This document shows, in pieces, positions 13,958-17,560 of a stretch of 17,560 bases of DNA. The stretch covers positions 1 through 17,560 of the forward strand of contig CAZCFQ010000033.1 in NCBI GenBank assembly GCA_964497955.1. The letters run 5' to 3'. This stretch comes from PWPR01 sp964497955 (GTDB lineage: Bacteria > Bacillota > UBA994 > PWPR01). The position numbers and the translations under genes are program-made. Under the pieces are notes generated by a model. That model was not told the origin of the DNA. It did no database searches and was given only the letters and a program-made list of their open reading frames with translations. Each line of letters begins with the position of its first letter. Positions within the stretch are counted from its first letter, which is position 1.

Positions 13958-15274
13958 ATGTTTAATATTTTACTTAAAGACTTAAAACTTATTTTTGCTG
14001 ACAAGAAAGCTCTTGCGATTTTAATTTTAATGCCAGTTATATTAACTTCCATCTTAGGTTTTGCTCTTAGAGGATCCTTTTCTGAAGCGGGCAGTCAATG
14101 GAGTACTACAATAGCAGTAGTAACTGAATATAATCAAGAAACAGAAAATAAAAAAGCTATAACCGATTTACAAGAAATTTTTCTTGATTATGGACAAACA
14201 GAAATAGATATGGATTTTAATGACTTTGACCCAGAAAATATTTTATTCAACCAGTTTTTAGAATCAGAAGAAGTTTCTAAATCAATTACATATAGCATAA
14301 TGAATTTATCTGATGCTAAAAATGCTTTAGAAAGAAAAGATATTGATGGAATTGTTATAGTTCCTAAAAACTACATATATAATATGTACATTAACTTCTT
14401 TTCACCTTTTAGAAACAATATAGACTTTAGAATTATAGGTCACCCTGATTTGTCCTACACCAATAGAATTATTGAAGGCTTCTTTACAGGATTTACTGAC
14501 ACAATCACTTCTATGATAACTGCTAAAAATGTTTTCTTAGAAAAAGGCGTATCCTTAATAGATCAAGATGTCCTTTTTGATTATCTTGAAAAAATGGATT
14601 TCTCTGACATAAAGGATTATAATCTAAAAACTGTAACTAATAAGATTGTAAAGAAAAATACAGTTACATCACTGATGTATTATTCTGCTGCTATGCTTGC
14701 CATGTTTATCTTTTTTACTGCTGGCTATACAGGTAAATATATGTTGCATGAAAAAGATTACAAAACATATGAAAGGATTTTAACTACAAAAGTTAAGAAA
14801 AGAAATCTTTATATTAGCAAGTTTATCATTACCATGGTTATAGTTATAGTTCAATCAATTATAATGATTCTTTACTCAAAAATTCTATTTGGTATTGAGT
14901 GGGGTAATAATTTATTTACTGTATTGACTGTGATTAGTTCTTCAATTTCTGTTGCTGCTATTGGTTTATTCATTCTTGCGCTTTCATTAAAATTTAACTC
15001 ATATAAAGTTTATGATGCATTTACTAGTTTTATTATTCAAATATTAGCTCTTTTCGGGGGAAGCTATATACCTGTAGAGGTTTTACCAAAATACTTTAGT
15101 TTAGCAAGTAACTTTATACCTAATGGTGTCATATTAAACTCTTACATTAAAACTTTTGAAGGAACTAGTTTAGACGTATTATTACCAAATTATATAACAT
15201 TATTAATAATATCGATAATGTTTATTATTGTTAGTGTTTTAATATTAAGAAATGAGGAATTCAAAAATGCTTAA
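13958..15274 (+). CDS. ABC-2 type permease, first subunit
   Basis: A 438-residue membrane subunit. One membrane helix (about 20-38) is followed by an extracytoplasmic domain of about 200 residues (40-238). Five more helices follow (about 240-258, 288-308, 318-342, 352-372, 408-430). This is the ABC2_membrane_3 layout used by DrrB/YhgE/LnrM-type exporters. The cytoplasmic loop after helix 2 carries 'YERILTTKVKKRNLYISKF', the coupling-helix region characteristic of ABC-2 permeases. The start follows AGGTGA by 4-5 bases, 8 bases after the ATPase stop. The large outer domain suggests contact with the lipoprotein or the substrate. The substrate is not known; hydrophobic antibiotics or lipids are usual for the group. 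Confidence 0.88.
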   Translation: MFNILLKDLKLIFADKKALAILILMPVILTSILGFALRGSFSEAGSQWSTTIAVVTEYNQETENKKAITDLQEIFLDYGQTEIDMDFNDFDPENILFNQFLESEEVSKSITYSIMNLSDAKNALERKDIDGIVIVPKNYIYNMYINFFSPFRNNIDFRIIGHPDLSYTNRIIEGFFTGFTDTITSMITAKNVFLEKGVSLIDQDVLFDYLEKMDFSDIKDYNLKTVTNKIVKKNTVTSLMYYSAAMLAMFIFFTAGYTGKYMLHEKDYKTYERILTTKVKKRNLYISKFIITMVIVIVQSIIMILYSKILFGIEWGNNLFTVLTVISSSISVAAIGLFILALSLKFNSYKVYDAFTSFIIQILALFGGSYIPVEVLPKYFSLASNFIPNGVILNSYIKTFEGTSLDVLLPNYITLLIISIMFIIVSVLILRNEEFKNA

Positions 15275-16448
15275 TCTACTAAAGTTAAGATTCAAATTAC
15301 TAAAAAACAAAACATCATTTCTTCTAATAATGATTGGCATGTCTATTGTATTAACTTTAGTCTTTTCTGGCTCTATGGGAGGGCAATACCAGCCGACAGT
15401 ATATATTATTAATAATGACGAAGGAGAACTATCAAATCACTTTATCAATAGCCTGAAGTCAAATAATACCCTCAACTATGAAATATCTAAAATAGAAACT
15501 GCTACTGAAAATATATCTAAAGGTAGAGCTGTTGGTGGAATTATTATAAGAAAGGACTTTTCAAACAATATTTTAGAGTTCAAAGAAGTTGAGATTGAAG
15601 AAATTAAAACTAAAGAGTCAATTGAAATGTATCAGGTAAGTAATGATATTCGCTCAGCTTATGTCAAAACAAATATGTTACTTAACGTTGCTGATACTCT
15701 TGAAAACATTTCAAAAGAAATTAATCTTACAACTTCAAAAAATTTGGTAAATGAAGTAATTGACTTAGGTGATTACTATTATAACTACAGAAACCCCCTA
15801 AGTATTTCTTCAACAATCTTAGATACTGAAAAAGATTTTAACTATTTGCCTACTCTACATTATATTTTAGGATTTGGATTTTTCTTTAGTTCTTTTACAG
15901 TGGTATTTTTAGTAAGTGACATCTTAAAAGAAAAGCAAGAGAAAGTGTGGCAAAGAAAATTGACAACTCCTATTAAGCCTGTTTATAACTTACTAAGTCA
16001 TTTGCTCATAGCATTTCTAATGGGATTAGCACAAATGACTTTAGTATTTTCAATTTCAAAGATTTTAACAGGTACTGACTGGGGAATAAGTTTGTTTACA
16101 CTATTAATAGCTTTTGCATCTTTTATATTTAGTTTTACTTGTTTTGGATTAGTATTAGCAGGATTGGTCAATACTTATGAGCAATTAGGAACTATTTCTC
16201 CAATAATCTTAGTAGCTTCTGGTATGTTAGGAGGAATAATGTGGCCACTAGAAATTGTTCAAAGCAAAATTCTTTTATTCTTATCTAATTTCATGCCTCA
16301 CAAATGGGCAATGGCAAGTATCCAAAATACTATTGTTAAAGGGTTTAATTTACAAGAGTTCCTGATGCCAGTTCTAATATTAAATGGTTTAGGGTTAGTG
16401 TTTCTTATAATTGGACTAAAATTAAATTCTAAAGAGGTTGCAATCTAA
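15267..16448 (+). CDS. ABC-2 type permease, second subunit
   Basis: A 393-residue partner of the preceding permease with the same layout: helix about 17-35, extracytoplasmic domain about 37-195, then helices at about 198-219, 242-264, 274-299, 307-325 and 364-385. 'EKVWQRKLTTPIKP' is the coupling-helix region, and 'SGMLGGIMWPLEI' (318-330) is a typical ABC-2 motif before the last extracellular helix pair. The start ATG (15267-15269) follows GAGGA by 8 bases and overlaps the end of the preceding gene by 8 bases, so the two are translationally coupled. An in-frame ATG at 15252 is possible but lacks a ribosome binding site. A heterodimer of the two permeases with two ATPase copies is the expected complex. 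Confidence 0.88.
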   Translation: MLNLLKLRFKLLKNKTSFLLIMIGMSIVLTLVFSGSMGGQYQPTVYIINNDEGELSNHFINSLKSNNTLNYEISKIETATENISKGRAVGGIIIRKDFSNNILEFKEVEIEEIKTKESIEMYQVSNDIRSAYVKTNMLLNVADTLENISKEINLTTSKNLVNEVIDLGDYYYNYRNPLSISSTILDTEKDFNYLPTLHYILGFGFFFSSFTVVFLVSDILKEKQEKVWQRKLTTPIKPVYNLLSHLLIAFLMGLAQMTLVFSISKILTGTDWGISLFTLLIAFASFIFSFTCFGLVLAGLVNTYEQLGTISPIILVASGMLGGIMWPLEIVQSKILLFLSNFMPHKWAMASIQNTIVKGFNLQEFLMPVLILNGLGLVFLIIGLKLNSKEVAI

Positions 16449-16458
16449 CACTGAAATA

Positions 16459-16502
16459 AAAAAACGTCTCAAAGCTTTTAATTGCTCTGAGACGTTTTTT
16501 TA
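16459..16502. terminator. Bidirectional terminator between ABC operon and katG
   Basis: AAAAAACGTCTCA (16459-16471) pairs perfectly with TGAGACGTTTTTT (16488-16500), and AGC/GCT inside can extend the stem past a small mismatch. A and T runs on both sides allow termination in both directions. Confidence 0.9.
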
Positions 16503-16522
16503 TTTAATTACAAGTTAACTTC

Positions 16523-17560
16523 TTACTTTACATCAAACCTATCTGCATTCATTACTTTATTCCAAGCTTGTATAAAGTCATTAACAAATTTATCTTTAGA
16601 ATCATCACTGGCATATACTTCAGCAACAGCTCTTAACTCAGAGTTAGATCCAAACAATAAATCAACTCTAGTCGCTGTCCAGTTCAAATCGCCAGTTGTT
16701 CTATCTTTTCCTTCAAATACTTCTCTTTCCTCTGATGTAGGTTCCCATTTAGTGTCCATAGTTAACAGATTCACAAAGAAGTCATTTGTTAAAGTTTCAG
16801 GATTATGAGTAAATACTCCATGAGGTGACTTTTTGAAATTAGCATTAAGTACTCTCATGCCACCGATTAGAACTGTCATTTCTGGAGCAGTTAAACCAAG
16901 TAATTGAGCTCTATCTATCAATAACTCCTCTGTAGTTATAGCATACTTATCTTTAACAAAGTTTCTAAATCCATCTGCTTTTGGTTCTAATACGTCAAAA
17001 GATTCTACATCTGTTTGTTCTAAAGATGCATCTGTTCTACCAGGTGTAAATGGAACTTCTATTTCATAACCAGCATCTTTAGCAGCCTTTTCAATAGCAG
17101 TATTTCCTGCTAAAACTATAATATCAGCTAAAGAAACCTTCTTGTTACTATCCTGGGAATCATTAAATTCATTCTTAACCTTCTCATATTTATCCAAAGC
17201 ATTTTTTAGTCTCTCTGGTTCATTGGCAATCCAATTTTTTTGAGGTTCTAACCTAATTCTTGCACCATTAGCTCCGCCCCGCTTATCAGAATTTCTGAAT
17301 GTAGAAGCAGTTGACCATGCTACATAGACCATATCTGAAACACTTAAGCCTGTATCCAGAATCATTTGTTTAAGTTTCTTAATGTCATTATCATCAATCA
17401 TCTCATAATCAGCTTTTGGAATTGGGTCTTGCCAAATAAAGTCTTCTTCAGGAACTTCTGGTCCTAAATATCTTGCCTTAGGCCCCATATCACGATGAGT
17501 CAACTTATACCATGCATTAGCAAAAGCTTTTGTAAACTCTTTTTTATTTTCCATAAATCT
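16523..17560 (-). CDS. katG: Catalase-peroxidase KatG, C-terminal part (5' end outside window)
   Basis: The frame is open to the window edge and reads R-F-M-E-N-K-K-E-F at the entry, so the ATG at 17552-17554 is internal (KatG proteins have R-F-x-E-x-x-x-x-F here). The visible 345 residues include the end of the N-terminal catalytic domain, with AFANAWYKLTHRDMGPKARY and PEVPEEDFIWQDPIP, then the complete haem-free C-terminal domain ('WSTASTFRNSDKRGGANGARIRL' near residue 80 of the visible part, 'VLIGGMRVLNAN' later). The arginine in the ARYLGP stretch corresponds to the mobile arginine described in KatG structures. The haem ligand and the Met-Tyr-Trp adduct residues are outside the window, so catalytic integrity cannot be judged. 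The enzyme removes hydrogen peroxide. The C terminus is of normal extent, ending DRFDVK, and is followed by the shared terminator. Confidence 0.95.
   Translation of the reverse strand, partial: RFMENKKEFTKAFANAWYKLTHRDMGPKARYLGPEVPEEDFIWQDPIPKADYEMIDDNDIKKLKQMILDTGLSVSDMVYVAWSTASTFRNSDKRGGANGARIRLEPQKNWIANEPERLKNALDKYEKVKNEFNDSQDSNKKVSLADIIVLAGNTAIEKAAKDAGYEIEVPFTPGRTDASLEQTDVESFDVLEPKADGFRNFVKDKYAITTEELLIDRAQLLGLTAPEMTVLIGGMRVLNANFKKSPHGVFTHNPETLTNDFFVNLLTMDTKWEPTSEEREVFEGKDRTTGDLNWTATRVDLLFGSNSELRAVAEVYASDDSKDKFVNDFIQAWNKVMNADRFDVK

Overview
The window is AT-rich with short intergenic gaps and strong AGGAGG-type ribosome binding sites. Its gene content is a Firmicutes-type mix: a DinG-type helicase, SinR/Xre regulators, a PAS/GGDEF/HD-GYP protein, a VanW protein, a LuxR regulator with an ABC-2 exporter, and KatG. 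I infer a low-GC, probably anaerobic member of the Clostridia/Halanaerobiia. The genus cannot be read from this stretch. I saw no rRNA, tRNA, CRISPR array, insertion sequence or phage structural gene, and no gene-free stretch exceeds 300 bases.

Layout. (1) 1-115: 3' tail of an EamA/DMT-type transporter, sharing a bidirectional terminator with the convergent dinG-like helicase (133-2127, minus). (2) 2203-2966: two divergent Xre regulators around a compact control region with three operator-like elements exactly 30 bp apart. The outer two lie in the -35/-10 spacers of the opposing promoters. (3) 2970-6212 (minus): a large membrane PAS-GAF-GGDEF-HD-GYP protein with both catalytic signatures intact. 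(4) 6338-7006 (minus): a DUF3159-type membrane protein with its own near-consensus promoter. (5) 7160-10113 (minus): a coupled operon of M20 amidohydrolase, APH-fold kinase with an uncharacterised N-terminal domain, and flavodoxin-fold FMN reductase. Its joint function is unknown. (6) 10242-11063: an orphan vanW-type gene. (7) 11144-16448: a membrane-anchored LuxR-type regulator, then a lipoprotein gene broken by a -1 frame change, an ABC ATPase and two ABC-2 permeases. (8) 16523-17560 (minus): the C-terminal part of katG, running off the window edge.

The most noteworthy unit is region 7. The regulator looks like the membrane input domain and coiled-coil linker of a NarL-partner histidine kinase joined directly to a LuxR DNA-binding domain, with no kinase or receiver. 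Downstream, in front of the exporter operon, repeated GTCAT/ATGAC half-sites sit just upstream of a promoter with a poor -35. The exporter's composition (one ATPase, two dissimilar ABC-2 permeases) resembles the Bacillus LnrLMN antibiotic exporter, which is controlled by the LnrJK two-component system. I infer a phosphorelay-free one-component version of such a drug- or envelope-stress-responsive exporter, with a lipoprotein as extra subunit or sensor.

Several start codons were moved from the longest possible reading frame to the start with a proper ribosome binding site: DUF3159 protein, VanW, LuxR regulator, ABC ATPase and second permease.
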